Assembly (NCBI RefSeq): GCF_900115565.1
Contig: NZ_FOWW01000009.1
Location: 1 to 64,000, forward strand
Direction of reading: 5' to 3'
Length of the DNA stretch: 64,000 bases
Source of the DNA: Amycolatopsis arida
Lineage (GTDB): Bacteria; Actinomycetota; Actinomycetes; Mycobacteriales; Pseudonocardiaceae
A program made the translations under genes and the position numbers. A model generated the notes under the pieces. It did not search any database, had not been told where the DNA came from, and saw only the letters and a program-made list of their open reading frames with translations. Every line of letters begins with the position of its first letter. Positions within the stretch are counted from its first letter, which is position 1. Positions 8,150 through 16,923 of this stretch are shown one piece after another.

Positions 8150-9940
8150 ATGCCCGAGACGGTTGGGGACTACGTCCTGCAGCGCCTGCGGGACTGGGGC
8201 GTCGAGGAGGTGTTCGGCTACCCAGGAGACGGGATCAACGGGATCGTCGCCGCGTTCGGCAAGGCGGACAACCAACCGCGGTTCGTGCAGTCCCGACACG
8301 AGGAGATGTCGGCGTTCGAAGCGGTCGGTTACGCGAAGTTCAGCGGCGCCGTCGGCGTCTGCCTGGCGACCTCCGGTCCGGGAGCGATCCACGTGCTCAA
8401 CGGGCTCTACGACGCCAAGCTCGACCACGTCCCGGTGGTCGCGATCGTCGGTCAGACCGCGCGCAGCGCCATGGGCGGGCACTACCAGCAGGAGGTGGAC
8501 CTGCAGGCGCTGTTCAAGGACGTCGCCAGCGACTACCTGGTCGAGGTCAACGTCGCCGAGCAGCTGCCCAACGCGCTCGACCGGGCGTTTCGCACCGCCG
8601 CCGCCCACCGCACGCCGACCGCGGTGATCATCCCGGCGGATCTGCAGGAGGAGGAGTACACCCCGCCGCAGCACGCGTTCAAGCACGTGCCCTCCAGCCC
8701 GCCCAGCTCCCCGCACCCGATCGTGATGCCGCCGGAGGACGAGATCGGCCGCGCGGCCGAGGTGCTCAACGCGGGGGAGAAGGTGGCGATCCTCGTCGGC
8801 CAGGGCGCCCGCAACGCCGCCGACGAGGTGCGGCAGGTCGCGGAGACCACCGGCGCCGGGGTGGCGAAGGCGTTGCTCGGCAAGGACGTGCTGTCCGACG
8901 AGCTGCCCTACGTCACCGGTGCCATCGGCCTGCTCGGTACCCGGCCGAGCTACGAGATGATGCGCGACTGCGACACGCTGCTCATCGTCGGCTCGAACTT
9001 CCCGTACACCCAGTTCCTGCCGGAGTTCGGCCAGGCCCGCGCGGTGCAGATCGACATCGACGGCAGCCTCATCGGGATGCGTTACCCGACCGAAATCAAC
9101 CTCGTCGGCGAGGCCAAGCGCACGCTGACCGCGTTGCTGCCGCTGCTGCAGCACAAGGAGGACCGGTCCTGGCGGGAGACGATCGAGCGCAACGTCGTCG
9201 ACTGGTGGCAGACGATGGAGCAGCAGGCGATGCTCGACGCCAAGCCGGTGAATCCGATCCGGGTGGTGCACGAGCTCTCCCCGCGGATCCCGGAGGACGC
9301 CATCGTCACCGCCGACTCCGGCTCCTCCACCAACTGGTACGCCCGCAACCTGAAGATGCGCGGCCGGATGCGCGGCTCGCTGTCCGGGACGTTGGCCACC
9401 ATGGGTCCTGGTGTGCCGTACGCGATCGGCGCGAAGTTCGCCCACCCCGACCGCCCGGTGGTCGCGCTCGTCGGTGACGGGGCGATGCAGATGAACGGCA
9501 TGGCCGAGCTGATCACCATCGCCCGCTACCAGCAGCTGTGGCAGGACCCCCGGCTCGTGGTGTGCGTGTTCCACAACAACGACCTCAACCAGGTCACCTG
9601 GGAGCTGCGCGCGATGGGCGGCGTGCCGAAGTTCGAGGAGTCGCAGAACATCCCGGACGTGTCCTACGCCGACTTCGCCAGCAGCCTGGGCATGACCGCG
9701 ATCACCGTGCGGGACCCGAACGAGCTGGGTGACGCGTGGGACCGGGTGCTCGGCGCGGACGGGCCGGCCGTACTGGACGTGTTCTGCGACCCCGAGGTGC
9801 CGCCGATCCCGCCGCACGCCACGTTCGAGCAGATCAAGTCCACCACCGAGGCGCTGCTCAAGGGCGACCCGAACGCCTGGCACATCCTGGTGCAGGGCGC
9901 CAAGACCAAGGCACAGGAGTTCGTCCCGAGCCGCGGGTGA
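8150..9940 (+). CDS. TPP-dependent pyruvate oxidase / acetolactate synthase-like enzyme
   Basis: A 596-aa thiamine-diphosphate enzyme of the POX/AHAS superfamily. The N-terminal PYR domain carries the catalytic glutamate in RHEEMSAFEA (49-58). The C-terminal PP domain has GDGAMQMNG (from ~443) and FHNNDLNQ, the metal/TPP-binding signature. A middle domain suggests FAD or nucleotide binding, but its function is not certain. No C-terminal membrane-binding peptide like that of E. coli PoxB is evident. The start at 8150 follows GGAGGAGG; the longer frame lacks family sequence. It overlaps the next gene by 4 bp (GTGA), so the two are translationally coupled. Confidence 0.9.
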   Translation: MPETVGDYVLQRLRDWGVEEVFGYPGDGINGIVAAFGKADNQPRFVQSRHEEMSAFEAVGYAKFSGAVGVCLATSGPGAIHVLNGLYDAKLDHVPVVAIVGQTARSAMGGHYQQEVDLQALFKDVASDYLVEVNVAEQLPNALDRAFRTAAAHRTPTAVIIPADLQEEEYTPPQHAFKHVPSSPPSSPHPIVMPPEDEIGRAAEVLNAGEKVAILVGQGARNAADEVRQVAETTGAGVAKALLGKDVLSDELPYVTGAIGLLGTRPSYEMMRDCDTLLIVGSNFPYTQFLPEFGQARAVQIDIDGSLIGMRYPTEINLVGEAKRTLTALLPLLQHKEDRSWRETIERNVVDWWQTMEQQAMLDAKPVNPIRVVHELSPRIPEDAIVTADSGSSTNWYARNLKMRGRMRGSLSGTLATMGPGVPYAIGAKFAHPDRPVVALVGDGAMQMNGMAELITIARYQQLWQDPRLVVCVFHNNDLNQVTWELRAMGGVPKFEESQNIPDVSYADFASSLGMTAITVRDPNELGDAWDRVLGADGPAVLDVFCDPEVPPIPPHATFEQIKSTTEALLKGDPNAWHILVQGAKTKAQEFVPSRG

Positions 9941-11058
9941 CGGGCGTGGCGGGCGAGTCGGACACGATGATCCGGGAGGTGACCGCGGCGGCCTACCGGG
10001 TCCCGACGCCGACCCGGGAGGGCGACGGCACCCTCACCTGGGACGGCACCACCATGGTGGTGGCGCGGGTGGACTGCGGCGACACGGTCGGCGTGGGCTG
10101 GACCTACGCCGACCCGGCCTGCGTGGGGCTCATCCAGGGCGTGCTCGCCGAGGCGGTGCGAGGCGGGGACGTGCTGGACACCCCGGCCCGCTGGCACGCG
10201 ATGCAACGCCGGGTGCGCAACCTCGGCCGGGTCGGCCTGGTGTCCTGCGCGATGTCCGCCGTGGACATCGCCGCCTGGGACGCGGCCGCCCGGCTGCGCG
10301 GGATGCCGCTCGCCCGGCTGCTCGGCCGGGTGCACGACAGCGTCGCGGTGTACGGCAGCGGCGGCTTCACCACCTTCGACGACGCCCAGCTCACCGCGCA
10401 GATCGAGCACTGGGTCGGGGACAAGGGCATTCCCCGCATCAAGATCAAGATCGCCGAGGGCTGGGGGAGCGCCGTGCACCGGGACCTCGCCAGAGTGGCC
10501 AGGGTCCGGCAGCTGGCTGGCTCCGGTACCGAGCTGTTCGTCGACGCCAACGGCGGCTACACCGTCGGCCAGGCGGTGCGGGTCGGCCGGCGGCTCGCCG
10601 AGTGGGACGTCACCTGGTTCGAGGAACCGGTCTCCAGCGACGACCTCGCCGGGCTGCGCCAGGTGCGGGCCGCCGTCGACGCCGACGTCACCGCCGGCGA
10701 GTACGGCTACGACCTGCCGTACTTCGCTCGCATGATCGGGGCCGACGCGGTGGACTGCGTCCAGGTGGATGCCGTCCGCTGCGGCGGGTACACCGAGTGG
10801 TTCCGCATCGCCGCGGTCGCCGCCGCGCACAACCTGGACGTCTCGGCGCACACCGCGCCCAACGTCTCGGTGCACGCGGCCGTCGGCACGCCCAACTTCC
10901 GGCACGTCGAGTGGTTCGCCGACCACGAGCGTGTCGAGCCGATGCTGTTCGACGGGGGGCTCGACCCGGTGGGTGGCCGCGCCGCCCCGGACCTGTCCGC
11001 ACCCGGCCACGGCATGACGCTCAAGGAAGCCGACGCCGAGCGTCACCGCGTGGCGTGA
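9937..11058 (+). CDS. Mandelate racemase/enolase superfamily enzyme
   Basis: A 373-aa enolase-superfamily protein. The barrel carries KIKIAEGWG (KxK), FVDANGGY, WFEEP, and TAGEYGY as the Lys, Asp, Glu, Glu ligands, and AHTAPN supplies the late histidine, as in the mandelate-racemase subgroup of sugar-acid dehydratases. The reaction is proton abstraction alpha to a carboxylate; the substrate is unknown. The GTG start overlaps the TPP-enzyme stop (GTGA). ATG 9967 is an alternative start closer to the family N terminus. Coupling with a pyruvate-type TPP enzyme suggests a short sugar-acid degradation path. Confidence 0.85.
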   Translation: MTGVAGESDTMIREVTAAAYRVPTPTREGDGTLTWDGTTMVVARVDCGDTVGVGWTYADPACVGLIQGVLAEAVRGGDVLDTPARWHAMQRRVRNLGRVGLVSCAMSAVDIAAWDAAARLRGMPLARLLGRVHDSVAVYGSGGFTTFDDAQLTAQIEHWVGDKGIPRIKIKIAEGWGSAVHRDLARVARVRQLAGSGTELFVDANGGYTVGQAVRVGRRLAEWDVTWFEEPVSSDDLAGLRQVRAAVDADVTAGEYGYDLPYFARMIGADAVDCVQVDAVRCGGYTEWFRIAAVAAAHNLDVSAHTAPNVSVHAAVGTPNFRHVEWFADHERVEPMLFDGGLDPVGGRAAPDLSAPGHGMTLKEADAERHRVA

Positions 11059-11157
11059 CCGGTGTCGCCGTCGGGGGAGCGGCGATTACCCCGGCCGGTG
11101 GACGGGTAGTAGCCGAGGCGGGGGACGGGGCAACCGAGCGAGAGGAGCGTGCACCCA

Positions 11158-12984
11158 GTGTCGACACCATTGGAGGACTACGCGCTCATCGGGGACACCT
11201 ACACGGCGGCACTGGTGAGCCGGAGCGGGTCGATCGACTGGCTGTGCCTGCCGCGGTTCGACTCGAGCGCGTGCTTCGCGGCACTGCTCGGCGGTCCCGA
11301 ACACGGGCACTGGACGCTCGCGCCGAAGGGTGACGGGTGGACCGTCCGGCGCCGGTACCTCCCGGACAGCCTGGTGCTGGAGACCACCTACTCCTGTCCC
11401 GAGGCAGAGGTGCGGGTGCTCGACTGCATGCCGGTGCGAGGCGACGAGCCCGACCTGCTCCGCCGGGTCGAGGGCGTGCGCGGCCGGGTGCTCGTGCGGA
11501 GTGAGCTGATGCCGCGGTTCGACTACGGCAAGGCCATGCCGTGGCTGAGGTCGGAGGGGCGCCGGTTGCACGCGGTGGCCGGGCCGGACCACCTCACCCT
11601 GGACTCCGACCTGGAGCACGACGTGTCCGCCGAGGACCACGCGGAGGTGGACTTCTCCGTGGGGGCCAGTGACGCGGTGGACTTCCGGCTGTCCTGGAGC
11701 CTGCCGGAGGAGGAGGTCACCGCGGCTTTCGACGTCGGCGCGGCGATCGAGGAGACCGCCGAGTGGTGGCGGACCTGGACCGACTGCTGCAGCTACTCGG
11801 GTGAGTACCGGGACGCGGTGGTCCGGTCACTGATCACCTTGAAGGCCCTGACCTACGCTCCCACCGGCGGCATGGTCGCCGCCCCCACCACCTCCCTGCC
11901 GGAGCAGCTCGGCGGGGTGCGCAACTGGGACTACCGCTACTGCTGGATCCGGGATGCCACGTTCACCCTGCTGGCGCTGCTCGCCGCCGGCTACGACGAG
12001 GAGGCGAAGGAGTGGCGGGAGTGGCTGCTGCGTGCCGTCGCCGGCCGGCCGGAGCAGATGCAGATCATGTACGGCGTGGACGGCCAGCGCCGGCTGCCGG
12101 AGCTGGAGCTGGGCTGGCTGCCGGGCTACGAGGGCTCGCGGCCGGTGCGCATCGGCAACGACGCCGCCCAGCAGTACCAGCTCGACGTCTACGGCGAGCT
12201 GATGGACGCGCTGCACCAGGCCAGGGCGCACGGGATTCCGCCGAACCCGGACGCCTGGCGGCTGCAGCGCCGGCTGATGGACTTTCTGGAGGGGCACTGG
12301 CAGGACCCGGACAACGGAATCTGGGAGGTGCGCGGGCCGCAGCGGCACTTCACCCACTCCAAGATCATGGCGTGGGCGGCGGCCGACCGGGCGGTCAAGG
12401 CGGTGGAGGACTTCGGCCTCGACGGCCCGGCCGAGAAGTGGAAGCGGCTGCGCCAGGAGATCTTCGACGAGGTGTGCAAGCGCGGCTACGACCCGGACCG
12501 GAACACGTTCACCCAGTACTACGGGTCGCAGAGCCTGGACGCCGCACTGCTGATGATCCCGAACGTCGGGTTCCTTCCGGCCACCGACGACCGGGTGCGG
12601 GGGACGGTCGCCGCGGTGGAGAAGGAGCTGCTGCAGGACGGGTTCGTCCAGCGGTACACGATGACCGCGGCCACCCAGCACATCGACGGCCTGCCCAGCG
12701 GCGAGGGGGCCTTCCTGCCGTGCACGTTCTGGCTCGCCGACAACTACATCCTGCAGGGCAACGTCGACAAGGGACGGGCGCTGTTCGAGCGGATGCTCGA
12801 TCTGCGCAACGACGTCGGGCTGCTGTCCGAGGAGTACGACCCGCACACCGGGCGGTTGGTCGGGAACTTCCCGCAGGCGCTGTCGCACATCCCGCTGATC
12901 GACACGGCGTTCAACCTCACCACCCGCCGCGGGCCCGCGCAACGCCGCGCCGAGACCGGCGAACAGCAACGGCGGGGCATCTGA
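11158..12984 (+). CDS. Glycoside hydrolase family 15 (glucoamylase/trehalase-like)
   Basis: A cytoplasmic ~608-aa protein with the N-terminal trehalase-like domain (SRSGSIDWLCLPRFDS) and a GH15 (alpha/alpha)6 catalytic domain (NWDYRYCWIRDATFTL; later PSGEGAFLPCTFWLAD). Actinobacterial relatives include trehalases and glucan hydrolases, so the substrate is uncertain. I prefer GTG 11158 because AGAGGAG lies 10 nt upstream; GTG 11149 would be only 1-2 nt from that site. The gene has no signal peptide. It ends convergently against the DUF3040 gene. Confidence 0.9.
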   Translation: MSTPLEDYALIGDTYTAALVSRSGSIDWLCLPRFDSSACFAALLGGPEHGHWTLAPKGDGWTVRRRYLPDSLVLETTYSCPEAEVRVLDCMPVRGDEPDLLRRVEGVRGRVLVRSELMPRFDYGKAMPWLRSEGRRLHAVAGPDHLTLDSDLEHDVSAEDHAEVDFSVGASDAVDFRLSWSLPEEEVTAAFDVGAAIEETAEWWRTWTDCCSYSGEYRDAVVRSLITLKALTYAPTGGMVAAPTTSLPEQLGGVRNWDYRYCWIRDATFTLLALLAAGYDEEAKEWREWLLRAVAGRPEQMQIMYGVDGQRRLPELELGWLPGYEGSRPVRIGNDAAQQYQLDVYGELMDALHQARAHGIPPNPDAWRLQRRLMDFLEGHWQDPDNGIWEVRGPQRHFTHSKIMAWAAADRAVKAVEDFGLDGPAEKWKRLRQEIFDEVCKRGYDPDRNTFTQYYGSQSLDAALLMIPNVGFLPATDDRVRGTVAAVEKELLQDGFVQRYTMTAATQHIDGLPSGEGAFLPCTFWLADNYILQGNVDKGRALFERMLDLRNDVGLLSEEYDPHTGRLVGNFPQALSHIPLIDTAFNLTTRRGPAQRRAETGEQQRRGI

Positions 12985-13009
12985 CGGTCGCTCCTTCAGA
13001 GGGGCCGTC
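12983..13009. terminator. Weak bidirectional terminator
   Basis: A 7-bp stem (GACGGTC with GGCCGTC, one G-U pair) sits exactly between the convergent GH15 and DUF3040 genes. Confidence 0.4.
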
Positions 13010-13010
13010 T

Positions 13011-13283
13011 TCAGAGGGTGTCGTCGTCCGGGGCGTCGACGTGCTGGGTCAACCAGAGCGCCGCCCCGGACGCGGCGGTGAGCACGAACCCGGCCAGGCT
13101 CATCAACGGTATCCCGAGGACCAGCCCGGTGAGCAGGAGCAGGGCGGCGCCGACCAGCGCGCTGCCGTACGGCCACCGGCGGCGGCCGAGCTGCTCGGTG
13201 AACCGCCGGTCCAGCTCCGGGTCCTCGGCGCGGATCCACTGCTCGATCTCGGCGAGTGAGCGCCGTTCGGACTCGCTCAACAT
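13011..13283 (-). CDS. DUF3040 small membrane protein
   Basis: A 90-aa protein starting MLSESERRSLAEIEQWI, the hallmark of DUF3040, followed by two predicted transmembrane helices (about 42-60 and 64-82). The function is unknown; the family is common in Actinobacteria. The ATG at 13283 is preceded by a perfect AAGGAGGTG at 8 nt. It lies just downstream of the SPW-repeat gene on the same strand and may be co-transcribed. Confidence 0.85.
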   Translation of the reverse strand: MLSESERRSLAEIEQWIRAEDPELDRRFTEQLGRRRWPYGSALVGAALLLLTGLVLGIPLMSLAGFVLTAASGAALWLTQHVDAPDDDTL

Positions 13284-13308
13284 GACGGTCCACCTCCTTC
13301 CGCTGGTC

Positions 13309-13866
13309 TCACCGCGGTCGTGGCTCGCGGTCACCCGGCGACGTCGACTCCCGGTGGCGCTGCCGGAAGGTGATCGCCGCGCTCGCCCCGGCCAGCAGTA
13401 CCACGACGATGCCCACCACGACGTCGTTGGCGACGGCCCTGGGCGCGTCGGTGCCGGCGTCGTAGCCGAGCACGAACGGCGCCGCGATCAGCCACCCGCC
13501 GAGCACCACGTTGACGACGCTGAACCACGGCACCTCCCGCGGGGAGACGGTGCGCACCAGCGCCAGCACGGCGATCGCGATGCCGATCACCACGTCGTTC
13601 CAGTAGCCCGGCCGGCCCCACCCGGTGTGTGCGTAGTCCAGCGCGAACGGCGCGCTGGCCAGCCAGACGCCGGCGAGGAAGGTGAGCCCGCTGGGCAGGC
13701 CGGCCCCGAACGATCCCGAGCGCGGGCGGAAGACGTCGGTCGCGGGGTGGACGTACGGTGCCGCCGCCGACGCCCACGGCGGGGTGTCGCTCAGCCGGCC
13801 CTCCCGGTGAGCGAGCTCGTCGGGTTGCCGAGCGTACTGCTCGGGGTACTGGTGGGGGCCCGCCAT
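13309..13866 (-). CDS. SPW-repeat membrane protein
   Basis: A 185-aa membrane protein with an N-terminal soluble ~50 residues and two SPW repeats, each a pair of helices (LTFLAGVWLASAPF...YWNDVVIG and VNVVLGGWLIAAPF...ANDVVVG). The function of SPW proteins is unknown. ATG 13866 has GGAAGG upstream. It is followed by the DUF3040 gene after 25 bp. Confidence 0.85.
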   Translation of the reverse strand: MAGPHQYPEQYARQPDELAHREGRLSDTPPWASAAAPYVHPATDVFRPRSGSFGAGLPSGLTFLAGVWLASAPFALDYAHTGWGRPGYWNDVVIGIAIAVLALVRTVSPREVPWFSVVNVVLGGWLIAAPFVLGYDAGTDAPRAVANDVVVGIVVVLLAGASAAITFRQRHRESTSPGDREPRPR

Positions 13867-13921
13867 CGCCGTCCTTCCGGAGCATGTGTGGTGGCACCGC
13901 GCGTGCGGTCTCCCTCCCCGG

Positions 13922-15520
13922 CTACCCCGCCCGATCGGGTGGCATACGGTGCCACCGCTCGCGTTTACCCATTCGTGACCGGCCGTGGGCGCGGAGCAGG
14001 GCATGCGCGGCGGCCCGGCCCGGGATCCCCGCGACGCCCCCGACCGGCGCGGTGCCCGCACCGGAGATGACCAGGCCTGGCACCGGGGTGCGGTGCCCAC
14101 CGAGCGCGGGAACCGGTCGCAGCGGACCGAGTTGGTCGAGGGTGGGGTCCAGGTGCATGGGGTGCGCGCCGGGCCAGTCCAGCTCCCGGGCCATCCGCTC
14201 CGGGGAGCGGAGCCGGCGGGCGAGGATCGCGTCGCGGAAGCCCGGCGCCCGCGCCTCCACCGTGTCGATCATCCGCTCGGCAAACCCCGCCAGTGCGCGG
14301 TCCCAGCCGCCGCGCAGCCGGAAGGGAACCGCGGGGCAGGCGAGGTACACGGTGTGCCGCCCCGGCGGGGCCAGCGTGCCGTCCAGCGCGCTCGGGGTGA
14401 ACGCGTAGGTCGGCACCGGGTCGTCGGGCAGGTGGCCGGCGCGCGCCTGGGCGAACCCCGCGGCGAGCGCGTCAAGGCTGTCCACGAAGGACTGCAGTCC
14501 CGACCAGTCGCCGGGACGCGCACCGGGGTAGCGGGGCAGTGCGTCGGCGGCCACGAACACCGGCAGCTGGACGGCGTTGCCGCGGTGGGCGGCGCGCAGC
14601 GCGCGGGCGAGCGGTGCGGCCAACGGAGGGTCGAGCAGCGTGAGCAGCGCGACCCTCGGGTCGATCGCGGTGACCACCCCGTCGACCGCGAGCCGCTCGC
14701 CCGAGGCCAGCTCGACGCCGGTGACCCCGCCGCTGCCATGGGTGATCCGCGCGACCCGAGCGCCGGTGCGCCACCGCCCGCCGAAGGACTCGAGCCGACG
14801 GCGGAGCGCGTCGACGAGGGCCTGGGCGCCGCCGACGGGGTGCCACTGGCCGACCTGGTGGTAGAAGGCCTGCCAGAGGCCGAACAGAGCACCGCCGGGG
14901 TCGTCGGGGCCGGCGGACGCGTGCGCGGCGAACGCCGCGACCGGAGCCCGCACCAGCTCGCTGTCCAGCCTCTCCCGCAGCATCCGGCCGTAGGGCGAGA
15001 GAACCAGCCGGAGCAGCTCGAGCGGGCCGCCGTTGCGGCCGAGCGCCCGCGCGGCGGCCGGCACGACACCGGGAAGCCGGCGCAGCCGCCGGGGCAGCGG
15101 ATCGCCGGGCAACCCGGCGCGCAGCGCGGTGATGACGGGCAGCGCGGCGTGCATCCAGTCGGCGTACCGGCGGGCCTCGGCCGGGTCGACCTCGGCGATC
15201 GAGGCGACCGTGCGCTCGACGCTGCGGTGGAACCGGATGATCGGGCCGCCGGCGAGGACCGCGACGGAGAACGGGTCCATCTCCCGGTACACCAGCCCGG
15301 CCTCGCGCAGCCGCAGCTCGGTGCCGATGTCCGTGGCGTTGATGATGTTGTGCGCGACCGAGTGGAGGTCGAACCGGAAGCCGGGCACCAGCTCGGCGGT
15401 CCGGGACCCACCACCCAGCGTGTCGGCCTGCTCGAGGACCACGACGTCGACCCCGGCGCGGGCGAGGTAGCAGGCGGCGACCAGGCCGTTGTGCCCGCCG
15501 CCGACGACCGCCGCGCGCAT
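13922..15520 (-). CDS. Phytoene desaturase-like FAD oxidoreductase
   Basis: A 532-aa flavoprotein of the CrtI/NAD(P)-binding-Rossmann amine-oxidase-like group. It opens with the dinucleotide fold GGGHNGLVAACYLARAG, then VVVLEQ, and GGGSRTAEL. The C terminus has GLVISGAGTAPVGGVAG, the family FAD signature. These close actinobacterial relatives have no proven substrate and are not necessarily carotenoid enzymes. ATG 15520 follows AAGGAGG at 7 nt. It is divergent from the VKOR-like gene at 15643 with ~120 bp between. Confidence 0.85.
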   Translation of the reverse strand: MRAAVVGGGHNGLVAACYLARAGVDVVVLEQADTLGGGSRTAELVPGFRFDLHSVAHNIINATDIGTELRLREAGLVYREMDPFSVAVLAGGPIIRFHRSVERTVASIAEVDPAEARRYADWMHAALPVITALRAGLPGDPLPRRLRRLPGVVPAAARALGRNGGPLELLRLVLSPYGRMLRERLDSELVRAPVAAFAAHASAGPDDPGGALFGLWQAFYHQVGQWHPVGGAQALVDALRRRLESFGGRWRTGARVARITHGSGGVTGVELASGERLAVDGVVTAIDPRVALLTLLDPPLAAPLARALRAAHRGNAVQLPVFVAADALPRYPGARPGDWSGLQSFVDSLDALAAGFAQARAGHLPDDPVPTYAFTPSALDGTLAPPGRHTVYLACPAVPFRLRGGWDRALAGFAERMIDTVEARAPGFRDAILARRLRSPERMARELDWPGAHPMHLDPTLDQLGPLRPVPALGGHRTPVPGLVISGAGTAPVGGVAGIPGRAAAHALLRAHGRSRMGKRERWHRMPPDRAG

Positions 15521-15642
15521 CGGCCCCTCCTTGCTCTCGCTACCGCCGCCGGGGTACCCGCGCGGCCGGGTGACGAACCGAGTGGACGGGCGCCACCCGG
15601 GGTACTCCGCGCCGGACGGATCCCGGCGAGCAGGAGGTGGCG

Positions 15643-16143
15643 ATGCGCATCGGCAGGCGGAGCACGCCGGAGGCGGCGCGGTTGAGCATGCGGTTCCGTG
15701 CCGGCGGTGGCCCGGCGCTGGCCCGGCAGCGGGCCACCGTGGTGAGCGCGCTGGTGGCGAGTGCGGCGTTGAGTACCGTCGGCTGCTACCAGCTCGGGTT
15801 GATCCGGCACCTGCCCGACCCGCCACTGCCGATGTTCGACTCGGACACCGTGGACGCTTCCGGGGAGGCGTACGTGGTGGGCCGCACCCCCGACGGCATC
15901 GCGGCCGCGGCCAGCGCGATGGCGACCGCGGCGCTGGCCGTGTGGGGCGGCCCCGGCGTCCGGCGGCCGAAGCTGTTGCGGGTGCTGACCGCGATCAAGG
16001 CGACCGGCGACGCCACCGGGGCGGTGCTGCTGTTCGTGGAGCAGCTGCAAACCCATCGCAAGCTGTGCTCCTGGTGCACCCTGGCGAGCCTGGCGCACCT
16101 GGTGACGGTGCCGCTGACCCTGCCGGAGGCGCTGCGCGACTGA
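15643..16143 (+). CDS. VKOR-like thiol oxidoreductase membrane protein
   Basis: A 166-aa membrane protein with a C-terminal CxxC (C142-S-W-C145) at the start of the last helix, as in vitamin K epoxide reductase-like proteins that reoxidise DsbA partners through quinone. A second cysteine, C48, follows the first helix. The protein is short and the loop cysteine pair of canonical VKOR is not evident, so only one redox pair is certain. The ATG at 15643 follows AGGAGG at 5 nt. No DsbA-like gene is adjacent. Confidence 0.65.
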   Translation: MRIGRRSTPEAARLSMRFRAGGGPALARQRATVVSALVASAALSTVGCYQLGLIRHLPDPPLPMFDSDTVDASGEAYVVGRTPDGIAAAASAMATAALAVWGGPGVRRPKLLRVLTAIKATGDATGAVLLFVEQLQTHRKLCSWCTLASLAHLVTVPLTLPEALRD

Positions 16144-16151
16144 GCCGGCGG

Positions 16152-16923
16152 TCAGTGGTGGAGGTCGCGCCGCGCGGGCAGCTCGCTCCAGGGCCGGTGC
16201 AGCCGTACCCGCCCCGCTTCGAGATCGACGTCGCCGATCGGGCGTACCGGATCCTCCGGTGCAGGAACCGGGCCACCGTCCGGAACAGCGCGGGGCCGCG
16301 CTCGCCGGTGGGCTCGTAGCCGAACAGCCTTCACCGGCGGGTGCCCACGAGGAACCCGTCGACGACCAGCGCGACACCCCGGACCGCCCCCGCTTCGACG
16401 CGGGTGCGGATGTCCACGACCCCGCCGCGCCGCGGCCGTCCGGGTCGACGACCGGCAGCCCCAGCAGCGGGATCGCCGCGACCGCCGCGACGACCACCAC
16501 GCCGAGGATCACCAGCCCGAGCGCGTTGCTCAGCTCGCCGAGCAGCGCCCGCGCCCGGTGGACCAGGTGGAGCACCTCGGCGCGGTGCGGCTCGCCGGGC
16601 GGGACGCCGTGGAGCTCGCTCTCCTGCTCGGTCAGCTCCCGTTCCGCGTCGAGCATCACCCCGAGCGACACGGTGGGGGCGTGCTCGCGCAGCGCGGCGT
16701 CCGCGACCAGCCGCATCACCTCGACCTGGGAGTGGGCCCTGTCGGCGGCCAGCTGGAGGGCGGAGCCGGTGGACAGTGCCCAGCTCGCGCACCCACCAGT
16801 ACCGGCGAGGAAGACTGCCAGCAGCGCAACACGCGAAGCGTATAACAGTCTATACGGCGTGGCTGCGTAGTCGAAACTCACGGCTGCGGTCACCACCGAG
16901 AATCGGCTGAGGACGGCGGTCAC
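16152..16923 (-). pseudogene. Chitinase-coupled membrane protein, frameshifted
   Basis: The frame opens at GTG 16923, overlapping the chitinase stop by GTGA, so it is the second gene of that operon. It encodes a helix at about 30-50, a periplasmic segment, and a second helix before PLLGLPVVDPDGR. Coding sense then jumps frame near 16420 (to VVDIRTRVEAGAV...FLVGTRR) and again near 16334 (to VRPIGDVDLEAGRV...RRDLHH). One missing G at each point restores a single 257-codon gene. No known family is recognised. Either a recent pseudogene or two sequence errors in G runs. Confidence 0.55.
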